Positions 8,571 to 16,479 of a stretch of 32,144 nt of DNA are shown here, piece after piece; within the stretch, counting starts at the first letter, position 1; the number at the start of each line of letters is the position of its first letter. A program made the position numbers and the translations under genes. The DNA is from Anaerolineaceae bacterium (GTDB taxonomy: Bacteria > Chloroflexota > Anaerolineae > Anaerolineales > Anaerolineaceae): the NCBI GenBank assembly GCA_016936755.1, contig JAFGXF010000113.1:1-32144 (forward strand). The letters run 5' to 3'. The notes beneath the pieces were generated by a model. The model made no database searches, had not been told where the DNA came from, and saw nothing but the letters and a program-made list of their open reading frames with translations.

Positions 8571-9431
8571 TTATGGATTGCCCTGCAATTTTGCACTGAT
8601 GACAATCCGTTTGTTATCAACCATATAAGGATAACATGAAATCAGGGTTACTGTCGACCCCTCACTGGCATTCATGACCTGCACGTTGGTCGGCGCCACG
8701 ATTTGTGTGCCGGTGACGATGTAAACAAACTGGCCACTTGGGCTGAAAAGCACGATCGTGTCGCCGGGTTTCAACTTGTCGAGGTCGCGGAACAACTCGC
8801 CAAATACATCGTTATGTGCAGAGAGTACGATGTTACCGGGCTGACCCGGGTCAGGGGTGAAAGGATGCTGGCCGACCCCCTTTTTTAACTGCTCCCAGCC
8901 ATCACCCTGCACGACCGGGGCATCCACGCCAATGGCTGCGATCTGGATGCGAGTGGCTTGCCTGGCACTGGGTGTGGGCAGCGCCAGGCTGGCCATGGCC
9001 TGCATGACCGGCCGCAGGTGCTCGGGAATCTCTTCCTCATTGTAGCGGGCACCCCCGGCTGAATTGGGCGGGGTGTGTCCGGAGGGCAGAATGACCGCGC
9101 GGTAGAGTGGCGTTGGTGTGAGGGTCGGTTGCTGGATGGCGTTGATTACCTCACGGTTGAGGGTGCGGATCAACCCCACACCATTGGCCGTGATGATCAG
9201 CAAGCCGATGACGGCAGCGATCTCGATTCCCAGCAGCAGACGGTCCACCCATTTTCGACGCGGTTTACGCGATGAATTTGGCGTTCCTTCAACAATGGGT
9301 GGTGTGCCGACCACTCGACCAATGCGACGGTAGTGTTCAAGCCGCGCCTGATGTCGCGCGTGCTTCTGCTCTTTAAGCAGGCGTTGCAATTCACTTTCAC
9401 TGATCGGATTTTCAGACTTTTTGGGGTTCAT
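8571..9431 (-). CDS. Class D/E-like sortase, membrane-anchored cysteine transpeptidase
   Basis: This 286-residue protein has a charged cytoplasmic N-terminus, a membrane helix at about residues 63-86, a linker rich in Thr/Pro, and a sortase domain from about 160. The catalytic triad is H206 in LSAHND, C266 in TLISCYPY and R275 in NKRIVIS. Sortases cleave a sorting signal in surface proteins and join them to cell-envelope amines. In Chloroflexota, which mostly lack classical peptidoglycan anchoring, targets are poorly known. There is no LPXTG-type substrate gene or pilin nearby in this window, so this is an orphan sortase. The following small membrane protein is its only close partner. No clear ribosome-binding site precedes the ATG. 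Confidence 0.9.
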   Translation of the reverse strand: MNPKKSENPISESELQRLLKEQKHARHQARLEHYRRIGRVVGTPPIVEGTPNSSRKPRRKWVDRLLLGIEIAAVIGLLIITANGVGLIRTLNREVINAIQQPTLTPTPLYRAVILPSGHTPPNSAGGARYNEEEIPEHLRPVMQAMASLALPTPSARQATRIQIAAIGVDAPVVQGDGWEQLKKGVGQHPFTPDPGQPGNIVLSAHNDVFGELFRDLDKLKPGDTIVLFSPSGQFVYIVTGTQIVAPTNVQVMNASEGSTVTLISCYPYMVDNKRIVISAKLQGNP

Positions 9432-9476
9432 CTGCGTACATGATCCATAAATGGGTTCTTGCGTTGATTATCGTGT

Positions 9477-11087
9477 TCATTTGGCTGTTTGAAGCTCGAA
9501 AATAGCCGCCTGGCTGCTTTCCAGTTTTAATGTTGACAGTGAATCAGGAGCTTTTTGGAGTGTATGGGTGGAGAAGATTTCCACCCATTTATCGCTGCCT
9601 GCAAGGTCCAGTTTGACAATCTGTGGTCTCTGGCTGAAATTCAAAGCCACCAGCATGCATTGTTTTGTATGCTTGCGCTGGTAGACCAGGCAGTTCGGGT
9701 TGGATTGATTGATGAGTGCAAAATCCCCGCGTTGGAGTGCAATGGATCTGCGGCGTAAATCGATCAGTTTTCGATATACATTCAAAATCGAATGCTCATT
9801 CTTTGATTGGGCAACCACATTGCGGGTTTTATGGTTATGGTGCACCGGCAACCAGGGGCGTCCGGTGGTGAAGCCCGCCTGGGATGAGTCATCCCATTGC
9901 ATCGGACTGCGGCAGCCATCTCGACCTTTATAAAATGGCCAGTATTTTTTGCCGGGTGGATCCATGATATCGCTTCGTTTTAATTTAATATCACGCATGC
10001 CGATCTCTTCACCATAGTACAGGAAGGGCGTTCCACGCAGGGTCAGCAGCATGGTGGCTGCCAGTTTGGCCCGCCGATCATCCTCGTTATCTTTCCAGCG
10101 GGTGACGGTACGTGGGTTGTCGTGATTGTTCAGCACATAATTTGGCCACACCATTTTACCGGCCACCCGGTCCCATTCTTTGATGGCTTTCAGGTAACTT
10201 TGTGAATCCCATTTGCTTTCCAACATCGTAAAGTTAAAGGCTGCGTGCAGCCGGTCGTCACCGCTGTAAAAGGCGGCTTTTTCCGGTGTGGCATAGAAAG
10301 TTTCACCGACTGAGTAGCGTTCTGCATAGCGATCCATCAATTTACGAAACTGCTGTAACACCGGGATCATTTCAGGCTGGTCACCATCATAAATGTGATC
10401 CTGGCGTTCATAACCTCTCAATCCCCATTTGGTGCTCGGATTATCAGGCAGGTCTGGATGTTTGAAGTAAGCATTGAACACATCCAGCCGGAATCCATCT
10501 GTTCCGCGATCCAGCCAGAATTTCAACACTGCCAGGATGGCTTTCTGCACCTTTGGATTACGCCAGTTGAGATCGGGTTGCTTCTCATGGAAGAGGTGAA
10601 GGTAATACTGTCCGGTAGCCGGATCGAACTTCCAGGCTTTTCCACCGAAAATGGAATACCAGTTATTGGGCTCGTGTCCTCGTGGGGAGGGGTCACGCCA
10701 GATGTACCAGTCGCGATATGGATTGTCGCGTGACTTGCGTGATTCGATAAACCAGGGATGCTCATCCGATGTGTGATTCAGTACCAGGTCCATGATCACA
10801 CGAATCTTACGCTTGTGGGCTGCCCGGATCAAATTATCGTAATCTTTCAGGCTCCCGAAAACCGGGTCGATATCGACATAATTGCTGACATCGTAGCCGA
10901 AATCCGCTTGAGGGGATGGGTAAACCGGTGAAAGCCAGATGGCATCCACACCCAGATCATGCAGGTAATCCAGTCGGGCGGTGATACCGGGCAGGTCGCC
11001 GATTCCATCCTGATTGCTGTCTGAGAAGGAGCGCGGGTAAATTTGATATATGATGCCATCTTTCCACCATAAAAACTTGTCTTCCAT
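9477..11087 (-). CDS. GH13 alpha-glucosidase (oligo-1,6-glucosidase type)
   Basis: The 536-residue form starting at 11087 is preferred: its ATG has GGAG 7 bases upstream, whereas the longer TTG start at 11153 lies inside a good -35 box. The GH13 landmarks are a DSNQDGIGD calcium loop (23-31), DLVLNHTS (region I), nucleophile D202 in GFRLDV, acid/base E262 in SVGETFY and D323 in NNHDNPRT. The residue after the nucleophile is Val, which in this subfamily is linked to alpha-1,6 (isomaltose) rather than alpha-1,4 preference. There is no signal peptide, so it is a cytoplasmic enzyme releasing glucose from imported short oligosaccharides. No sugar transporter is adjacent. Confidence 0.93.
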   Translation of the reverse strand: MEDKFLWWKDGIIYQIYPRSFSDSNQDGIGDLPGITARLDYLHDLGVDAIWLSPVYPSPQADFGYDVSNYVDIDPVFGSLKDYDNLIRAAHKRKIRVIMDLVLNHTSDEHPWFIESRKSRDNPYRDWYIWRDPSPRGHEPNNWYSIFGGKAWKFDPATGQYYLHLFHEKQPDLNWRNPKVQKAILAVLKFWLDRGTDGFRLDVFNAYFKHPDLPDNPSTKWGLRGYERQDHIYDGDQPEMIPVLQQFRKLMDRYAERYSVGETFYATPEKAAFYSGDDRLHAAFNFTMLESKWDSQSYLKAIKEWDRVAGKMVWPNYVLNNHDNPRTVTRWKDNEDDRRAKLAATMLLTLRGTPFLYYGEEIGMRDIKLKRSDIMDPPGKKYWPFYKGRDGCRSPMQWDDSSQAGFTTGRPWLPVHHNHKTRNVVAQSKNEHSILNVYRKLIDLRRRSIALQRGDFALINQSNPNCLVYQRKHTKQCMLVALNFSQRPQIVKLDLAGSDKWVEIFSTHTLQKAPDSLSTLKLESSQAAIFELQTAK

Positions 11088-11124
11088 GAGTTCTCCAATG
11101 ATGATCTGATATTCCCTTGTAAAT

Positions 11125-11153
11125 ATACTACAGGACTTTCGGAAACCTTTCAA
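11125..11153 (-). promoter_or_regulatory. Candidate promoter of the alpha-glucosidase gene
   Basis: The minus strand reads TTGAAA (11148-11153), 17 bases, then TAGTAT (11125-11130), giving a start about 30 bases before the ATG at 11087. The -35 box overlaps the stop of the TPR gene. The -10 is 4 of 6 to consensus. This supports the shorter start of the glucosidase and its separate transcription. Confidence 0.45.
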
Positions 11154-12559
11154 CGAACGTGAAGTTGTTGCAACAGGTTGTCAGCTTCCAGATTACCCAA
11201 AGACGCCGCTTTGATCAATTCCTGCACCGCTTTGGCATTTTCACTGCGTTGAAATAACACCAAAGCCAGGTGCAAGTGAGCTTCAGCGTAGCGCGGGTTC
11301 AGGTTGATGGCTTTCCGCAGATAATCCTCTGCACTGGTCAGATCGGCAGAGGTCATGGCGGCTTGTGCTGCCAGGTCCAATGACCGTGGATCGTCAGGTG
11401 ATAACAGCACGGCTTTGCTGGCTGCTGGAATTCCGACCGATTGGACCTCGATCTGGTATGCCAGGCTGAATTCCGCCAGCGCCTGCCAGGCCGCGGCATT
11501 CTGTGGTTGCAGACGGGTCGCTTTTTGATAATCCAGCAGCGCCAGATCAGTCTGGCCCAGCAGGGTGTGCGCTTCTCCGATCGATATCAGCCACTGGGGG
11601 TTAGCCGGTTCCAATTCGGCGATCCGTTCCAGATGGGTGAGAGCTGCTTGCGGATTTCCCTGATGCATAAGCGCCAGCGCACTCAGCGCCCGAGCCAGAA
11701 CCGAATCTGGATTCAGAGATAAGGCATGATTAAATTCTTCCGTACCATCTTCACCCAGATGCTGTTGGGCTTCTCCCAACCATGCATGTGCTTCGGCATA
11801 TTCCGGATTTAACGCCACTGCGCTTGAAAATGCATATTGTGCCAATTCCCACTCCCCCAGGCTGCCATAAGCGCGCCCGATCTCCAGCGCTTGATATGCC
11901 GGGTCATCGCTTAACTGAGCCAGGTTAATGGCAGATTGCATGACGCGGTAATTCATCTCCATCTCAGGAGATAAGGTGATTGCTTTTTGTAATATGCTTA
12001 ACGCTTCTGCCGGGTCGATCAGTGCCAGATACAAGCCGTATGCGTAAATTGCATGTGGATCCGTGTTTTTTTGGTCAACCCAATGGCTGACAACCTGGAA
12101 TGCCTGATCATGCCGACCCAACCGCAGCCAGGCTTTGGCAAGCAGGATATGGGTGCCAGCAGGTGCCGTGTCTGTTCCAGTATGCGGTGAGAGAAGTTCC
12201 ACCGTATCCTGAAAACGCCCCAGTTCCATCAGACACTCAGCATATGGGATAAAGCTATCAGAAGCCAACCGGCTATTCTTTTCAACTTGCATGAATTCAA
12301 AAACGGATTGTTCACAATAGCCATTGCGGTGATCGAGGATGGCCATGCGTTCCCACAGGGCAGCGTTTTGGGGTTGCTGACTCAGGAAACGCGCCAGTAA
12401 CTGCCACTCGGTCAGATCTGCACCGCTTGCCCGCGCATTCTGGACAGCAATGATATCCGCAGTCGAGGGGAATGTTCCGCGATTGGGTGTGATGGCCAGA
12501 AGAAAAGCCAGCGCCACCGCGATCAGGACTGCTTGTGGATAATTGGGTCGGGGAGGCAT
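11150..12559 (-). CDS. TPR-repeat protein with N-terminal membrane anchor
   Basis: This 469-residue protein has a hydrophobic helix at about residues 8-24 right after a short PPRPN start, so it is probably anchored and faces outside. The rest is a chain of tetratricopeptide repeats. The best-formed repeats carry the A-x-x-x-L-G / A-x-x-x-Y/F-x-x-A-L-x-L-x-P pattern, for example LGEWELAQYAFSSAVALNP, YAEAHAWLGEAQQHLG and LGQTDLALLDYQKATRLQP. TPRs mediate protein-protein contacts and no enzymatic domain is present. It lies between glnA and the glucosidase on the same strand, 45 bases after glnA, so co-transcription with glnA is possible. The specific role is unknown. Confidence 0.85.
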   Translation of the reverse strand: MPPRPNYPQAVLIAVALAFLLAITPNRGTFPSTADIIAVQNARASGADLTEWQLLARFLSQQPQNAALWERMAILDHRNGYCEQSVFEFMQVEKNSRLASDSFIPYAECLMELGRFQDTVELLSPHTGTDTAPAGTHILLAKAWLRLGRHDQAFQVVSHWVDQKNTDPHAIYAYGLYLALIDPAEALSILQKAITLSPEMEMNYRVMQSAINLAQLSDDPAYQALEIGRAYGSLGEWELAQYAFSSAVALNPEYAEAHAWLGEAQQHLGEDGTEEFNHALSLNPDSVLARALSALALMHQGNPQAALTHLERIAELEPANPQWLISIGEAHTLLGQTDLALLDYQKATRLQPQNAAAWQALAEFSLAYQIEVQSVGIPAASKAVLLSPDDPRSLDLAAQAAMTSADLTSAEDYLRKAINLNPRYAEAHLHLALVLFQRSENAKAVQELIKAASLGNLEADNLLQQLHVR

Positions 12560-12604
12560 TTGATAGGATTATAACAAGAAGACCACCCCGACCCGTCTCC
12601 ATCA

Positions 12605-13942
12605 TCAGGACATTTCGAGGTATCTTTTAATTTCCCAATCCGTCACGGCGATTCGGTAGGCTTCCCATTCGTGCTGACGGGACCGCAGGAAAGCATCCTT
12701 CATTACACTGCCCAGCGCGGAGCAGACAATTTCATCTTTTTCCATATCGGCCATGGCCTCCATCAATGATCCAGGTAAAGAAATGATATTGTGTGATGCG
12801 CGTTCAGCCGCGTCCATTTCATAGACATTGATATCGTTGAGCGGTTCTGTCAGGGGATAGTGGTGATCGATGCCATCCAGCCCGGCAGCCAGCATCACCA
12901 AAAAAGCCAGGTAGGGATTGCTGGACGGATCGGGGCAGCGCAGCTCGGCCCGTACAGCCTTGTCCTTGCCGGGCGGCGCGAAGGGAATGCGGATCAGGGC
13001 GGACCGGTTGACCTGCGCCCAGCCGATGTAGACCGGAGCCTCGTAACCGGGCACCAATCGCTTATAGGAGTTGACTGTGGGTGCCAGGACGGCTGTCATG
13101 CCACGTGCGTGATTGAGCTGGCCGGCGATAAAGTCACGTCCCAGCTTCGACAACCGAAAAGGATCATCCGCGTCATGGAAACAATTATTGCCATTCAGGT
13201 CTGACAGGGATTGGTGGCAGTGCATGCCCGAGCCGTTTATACCGAAAACCGGTTTTGGCATGAAAGAGGCTACCAGTCCATGCCGGTCAGCGATGGCCTT
13301 GACTGTGGTTTTCATGGTGACCACATTGTCAGCGGTGCGCAGGGCATTGGTGAACTCAAAATCGATCTCGTGCTGACCGAGCGCCACCTCATGATGTCCA
13401 ACCTCGACCTCCAGTCCCATACTGCGCAACGCATGCATCAGTTCGGTACGCACCCGTACGGCCTCATCGTTTGGAGAGAAGTCGAAGTAACTGCCAACGT
13501 CGTGTGGAACGGGGTGAGTGCTGCCGTTATCATTACGCCGGAAGAGGAAGAACTCCGGCTCTGTACCGACATTGTAGATGTAACCACGTTTTTTTAGAGC
13601 TGCCAGGCTTTTACGCAGCATCCCGCGTGGATCACCTTCGAAGGGTTTCCCGTCGGGTGTGTAAATGTCACAGAAGAAGCGAGCCCGGCGCATTTCCTCG
13701 GGCGACCAGGGCAGGATGGCATAGGAATCAGGATCGATGCGCAGGTGCATGTCGCTTTCCTGGATACGCGAGAAACCTTCAACCGACGAGCCATCAAACC
13801 AGATCCCGTCATCCAGGGCAATTTCGAGCCGTTCGATGGGGGCATCCACACTCTTGACCACGCCGTTGATATCAACGAACTGGTAGGATATATATTTAAC
13901 CCCGTCTTCTTTTACTCTCTTGAGAATATCTTGATGATCCAT
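12605..13942 (-). CDS. glnA: Glutamine synthetase type I (GSI-alpha form)
   Basis: This 445-residue enzyme makes glutamine from glutamate, ammonia and ATP. Visible signatures are DGSSVEGF (50-57), GTEPEFFLF, NGSGMHCHQSL, APTVNSYKRLVPGYEAP, NRSALIRIP and RAELRCPDPSSNPYL. The short length and the region NVYEMDAAER, in place of the NLYDLPPEE adenylylation loop, point to the GSI-alpha type, as in Bacillus, usually controlled by feedback and repressors rather than adenylylation. The start chosen is the ATG at 13942, with GGAG 8 bases upstream. A GTG nine codons earlier has no such site. A perfect 26-bp palindrome begins 24 bases upstream of the start and may control expression. Confidence 0.96.
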   Translation of the reverse strand: MDHQDILKRVKEDGVKYISYQFVDINGVVKSVDAPIERLEIALDDGIWFDGSSVEGFSRIQESDMHLRIDPDSYAILPWSPEEMRRARFFCDIYTPDGKPFEGDPRGMLRKSLAALKKRGYIYNVGTEPEFFLFRRNDNGSTHPVPHDVGSYFDFSPNDEAVRVRTELMHALRSMGLEVEVGHHEVALGQHEIDFEFTNALRTADNVVTMKTTVKAIADRHGLVASFMPKPVFGINGSGMHCHQSLSDLNGNNCFHDADDPFRLSKLGRDFIAGQLNHARGMTAVLAPTVNSYKRLVPGYEAPVYIGWAQVNRSALIRIPFAPPGKDKAVRAELRCPDPSSNPYLAFLVMLAAGLDGIDHHYPLTEPLNDINVYEMDAAERASHNIISLPGSLMEAMADMEKDEIVCSALGSVMKDAFLRSRQHEWEAYRIAVTDWEIKRYLEMS

Positions 13943-13966
13943 TTTTCTCTCCGTAATTAAATTAAG

Positions 13967-13992
13967 CACAGGTATGCCTGGGCATACCTGTG
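13967..13992. repeat. Perfect 26-bp palindrome upstream of glnA (operator or leader hairpin)
   Basis: The arms CACAGGTATGCC (13967-13978) and GGCATACCTGTG (13981-13992) are perfect 12-bp complements around a TG centre, located 24 bases before the glnA ATG. As DNA it fits a dimeric repressor site; as RNA it is a strong hairpin in the leader. It is followed toward glnA by CTTAATTTAATTA, A/T-rich but not a clean U-run, so a simple terminator is less likely. The sequence does not match the Bacillus GlnR/TnrA site (TGTNA-type) as I know it. Confidence 0.8.
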
Positions 13993-14285
13993 TATGTTAA
14001 CAACTGGCTGCCCTTCCTTATAATAAAGAGGGTTTTCCTCATCACTGTTACGTTCTTGTCGCACTCGTCGCCGGGTGTTTTTCGTTCGCCACTTGTTGGA
14101 AGGGTGGTGGAAGCCTGTGATCAGGCTTCAGAGGCATCCGCTGATCGATCGATTTTTCCCGTTGCCGGGTTAGCATCCTCTTCGCAAAGGAGAACCTCTT
14201 CCTCGTCATCTCACCAGGTGAGATGCAGCCGCCGTATCCCTGTTATTCAGTTGTGTGTCAACCCCCGTAAATGAGTACCCCACCA

Positions 14286-14441
14286 TGCCGTGTGTAACGA
14301 AGTTTTGAACCTGCTTTCGCAGGTGTGGTTCGCCTCGTAAACGCCGCCTTGGCGCTGGCCTATCGCGTTGCTTACGTAAGAAGGAACCACTTTTAGATCT
14401 TGTTGGCTCAAAACCGAAAGCGTTACATCACGCACACGGTA
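14286..14441 (-). ncRNA. Candidate structured RNA of unknown class upstream of glnA
   Basis: About 155 bases fold into nested helices with perfect arms. CCGTGT/ACACGG (14288-14293 with 14434-14439) encloses GTAACG/CGTTAC (14294-14299 with 14421-14426), then TTTTGA/TCAAAA (14303-14308 with 14408-14413). Inside this are the hairpin ACCTGC/GCAGGT (14309-14314 with 14319-14324) and the helix GTGGTTC/GAACCAC (14325-14331 with 14384-14390), which itself encloses GTAA/TTAC and CGC/GCG pairings. On the minus strand the ACCTGC hairpin is capped by a GAAA tetraloop (TTTC on plus), so the minus strand is the likely RNA. It shares the direction of glnA and the MFS gene. It does not match tmRNA, RNase P, SRP, 6S or the glnA riboswitch as I know them. 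Confidence 0.45.
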
Positions 14442-14504
14442 GGGCCATTTCCTTATATCACATTTTACCAAACATGAGTAGGAGGTCTGGGTACTATTCA
14501 GGTA

Positions 14505-15713
14505 CTATTTTACGAATTTCCAAAATAGTAATCCTGCCAGCAGGCTCAACCCCGCACCGAAGAAAAACGGGGCGGGTGCACCGAAACCGGTCCAGGTTCC
14601 GACACCCTGCCACAACAAACCGGCAATGGCTGAAGCCGGCAGGGCGCTCAATCCGACCGCCATGGCATACAGTCCATAGGCCGTACCGCGTTTTTCATCC
14701 GGGACGAGATCAGCGATCAGGGCTTTTCCAGTACCCTCGGTGAAAGCATAAAAAATACCGTACAGGCCATAGAATGCCCAGATACCGGCACCGGTTTTGG
14801 ATAGGGCAAAACCAAAGTAGATCAATGCATACAACAGCCATCCGAATAAGATCATGCGGTGGCGGCCGATCTTGTCTGAGAGAATTCCAAGTGGGGTGGA
14901 AAGCAGCGAGTAGATGAAATTAAAAGTCAGGAGCATACCCATTACCTGTAGGAGAGACAGGCCGCGCTCCTGACCGCGCAGGACGATGAAAGAGTCGGAG
15001 GAGTTCCCGAGTGTGAACAGGATGGTAACACCCAGGTAGATGAGGAAACGCTTATCCATGCCCTTGAGAGACAGTGAGGGTTTGGTGGCGCCACCTTTCG
15101 GCTTGATGTCCTTCGCACCGATGGCCAGAATTAAAACCGCCAACACAGATGGGATGATGCTGACCAGAACCAAAGTCTGGAAAGTGGGGCGGGTCAGAAC
15201 AGCTGAGTTCTTCTGTGTAAAAGCAATGATCAACATTGCAACCAGAATACCGATGAAGGCCCCCGCCGTGTCGCCGGCTCGTTGAACGCCGAAGGCCATT
15301 CCGCGCTTTTCAGGATCGGTCGAGCCGGCCAGCAACGCATCCCGAGGAGCTGTTCGAATACCCTTGCCAACCCGATCGGTGAAGCGTATGCCCAACACGG
15401 CTCCCCAGGTTGTGGCCAGATAGTAAAAAGGTTTGGCGATGGTCGACAATCCATACCCTAACACGGCCAGCCACTTGCGTTGGTGCATGCGGTCGGAGAT
15501 GTATCCGGCGAAGATCTTGGTGATGCTGGCGGTTGACTCGGCGATGCCATCGATCAGGCCGATCAATGACGTGCGCACTCCCAGCACGTTATACAGGAAC
15601 AGTGGGATGATATTGGCCAGCATCTCGGATGAGATATCGGTCAACATGGAGGTGAAGGTCATCACCCACACATTACGGTGTAATTTGTTTTTGGGCGCTG
15701 ATTTTTGATCCAT
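14505..15713 (-). CDS. MFS transporter, 12-helix type
   Basis: This 402-residue integral membrane protein has about 12 hydrophobic helices. The MFS loop 2-3 motif is seen as GYISDRMHQRK, and its second-half counterpart as LGILSDKIGRHRM. The conserved stretch DRVGKGIRTAPRDALLA and the start with SMLTDISSEM match a group of MFS permeases annotated only as general transporters, so the substrate is unknown. Start choice: the ATG at 15713 has AGGAG 8 bases upstream. A TTG five codons earlier is less likely. A perfect TATAAT at 15737-15742 lies upstream on the same strand. Confidence 0.88.
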   Translation of the reverse strand: MDQKSAPKNKLHRNVWVMTFTSMLTDISSEMLANIIPLFLYNVLGVRTSLIGLIDGIAESTASITKIFAGYISDRMHQRKWLAVLGYGLSTIAKPFYYLATTWGAVLGIRFTDRVGKGIRTAPRDALLAGSTDPEKRGMAFGVQRAGDTAGAFIGILVAMLIIAFTQKNSAVLTRPTFQTLVLVSIIPSVLAVLILAIGAKDIKPKGGATKPSLSLKGMDKRFLIYLGVTILFTLGNSSDSFIVLRGQERGLSLLQVMGMLLTFNFIYSLLSTPLGILSDKIGRHRMILFGWLLYALIYFGFALSKTGAGIWAFYGLYGIFYAFTEGTGKALIADLVPDEKRGTAYGLYAMAVGLSALPASAIAGLLWQGVGTWTGFGAPAPFFFGAGLSLLAGLLFWKFVK

Positions 15714-15736
15714 GGGCACTCCTGTCAAGAAGTACC

Positions 15737-15742
15737 ATTATA
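15737..15742 (-). promoter_or_regulatory. Candidate -10 box of the MFS gene
   Basis: A perfect TATAAT is present on the minus strand, placing transcription start about 18 bases before the ATG at 15713. No good TTGACA lies 16-18 bases upstream, so it may be a weak or activator-dependent promoter. Confidence 0.4.
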
Positions 15743-15790
15743 TCGCTGAAGGAGAGAAAGTTGACCCTGACGGGGTGATCGAAGGCGGTA

Positions 15791-15799
15791 TGTTAAAAT
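15791..15799 (+). promoter_or_regulatory. Candidate extended -10 promoter of the RNA-modification operon
   Basis: TGTTAAAAT fits an extended -10 element (TGnTAAAAT, one mismatch in the hexamer). It would start transcription about ten bases before the lipoprotein ATG at 15817. A TTGACC at 15761-15766 is too far (27 bases) to serve as its -35. It is the only candidate seen ahead of this six-gene operon. Confidence 0.35.
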
Positions 15800-15816
15800 A
15801 AACGGACAGTCATTCC

Positions 15817-16479
15817 ATGAGTGTTAGATCAGCTATTCCCCTTTTTATTATTTTAATAGCCAGCCTGGCTTGCTCTCTGCCTGGTTTGGCTTGGTTGCCG
15901 TTCCTGTCATCTGATCCGGTTAATGTACCGGGAACCATCTATTACGATGATTTCTCCAATCCCAATACAGGCTGGTATACCCAGTACACGGATGACCATT
16001 CCGTGCTGTATGATTGGGGTGGATTGCGTTTCCGCATCAACCGCAGCCACTTTGATATGTGGTCCTACCCGGATGGGATATATGCAGATGCGATCATCTG
16101 GGTCGAAGCGGCCAAACTGGAAGGAACGGATGACAACACATTTGGTTTGCTTTGTCGTATTCAGAATGATGGGGATTTTTATGCTTTTTTGATCAGCAGT
16201 GATGGCTACGCTGGTGTAGCCCGTCGGCGGTCTGGCGAATATCATGTGTTGAGCGATGACAACATGACATACAGTGAATTGGTTGCTTCCCCGACAGGCC
16301 TTTTCAGGCTGCGGGCTGTGTGTGAGGGTAGTGAATTGGACTTCTTTGTTAATGACCTGCTGGTTGCCAGCGCCATTGATGATGGGTTGATATCTGGCAA
16401 AGTTGGAGTTCTGGCGGGCACCTATGCCCAGGCCGGCGTGGATATCTTCTTTGATAATTTCATTGTAACCGTACCATGA
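15817..16479 (+). CDS. Probable lipoprotein with LamG/DUF1080-like beta-sandwich domain
   Basis: This 220-residue protein has an N-terminal hydrophobic segment ending in IASLAC-S, a lipobox-like site with Cys19 as the likely lipidated residue. The mature part reads as a jelly-roll domain: YYDDFSNPNTGWYT at its start, GGLRFRIN, FGLLCRIQNDGDFYAFLIS and a closing GKVGVLAGTYAQAGVDIFFDNFIV. This is the pattern of concanavalin-like folds such as DUF1080 and LamG that bind or cleave sugars, but no catalytic residues can be named. It sits on the outer face of the membrane. Its stop overlaps the mtaB ATG (ATGA), so it is the first gene of the operon. A link to RNA modification is not obvious. Confidence 0.72.
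   Translation: MSVRSAIPLFIILIASLACSLPGLAWLPFLSSDPVNVPGTIYYDDFSNPNTGWYTQYTDDHSVLYDWGGLRFRINRSHFDMWSYPDGIYADAIIWVEAAKLEGTDDNTFGLLCRIQNDGDFYAFLISSDGYAGVARRRSGEYHVLSDDNMTYSELVASPTGLFRLRAVCEGSELDFFVNDLLVASAIDDGLISGKVGVLAGTYAQAGVDIFFDNFIVTVP

Larger units (their letters stand above)
13943..14504. other. 562-base gene-free gap between glnA and the MFS gene, rich in inverted repeats
   Basis: No credible protein gene was found; the open frames here are short, lack ribosome-binding sites and cross the hairpins. Besides the glnA palindrome and the structured element at 14286-14441, it has AAGCCTG/CAGGCTT arms (about 14111-14128), a CCCG-TTGC-CGGG hairpin (about 14158-14169) and ATCTCACC/GGTGAGAT arms (about 14208-14224). 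The density of perfect inverted repeats is far higher than elsewhere in the window. A TTATTATAAGG stretch on the minus strand at about 14015-14025 may contain a -10 box for glnA, but no matching -35 is visible. Confidence 0.6.

Noticed and set aside
11088-11153. Longer TTG start of the alpha-glucosidase
   Set aside because: The ATG at 11087 has GGAG at proper distance and begins at the conserved family N-terminus; the TTG lies inside a likely -35 box.
12568-12573. TATAAT on the minus strand nine bases before the TPR gene ATG
   Set aside because: No -35 box is present, and it would yield a nearly leaderless message; co-transcription with glnA is equally likely.
13943-13969. GTG start of glnA nine codons upstream
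   Set aside because: It overlaps the palindrome, and the ATG at 13942 has a clear GGAG site and matches the usual GSI N-terminus.
13990-14471. Two open frames of 94 (+) and 74 (-) residues in the glnA-MFS gap
   Set aside because: They lack ribosome-binding sites, run across the inverted repeats and resemble no protein family; the hairpin structure explains the region better.
14490-14509. Nine-base direct repeat GGTACTATT at 14490 and 14501
   Set aside because: Too short, and one copy lies at the end of the MFS gene; no sign of an insertion sequence or attachment site.
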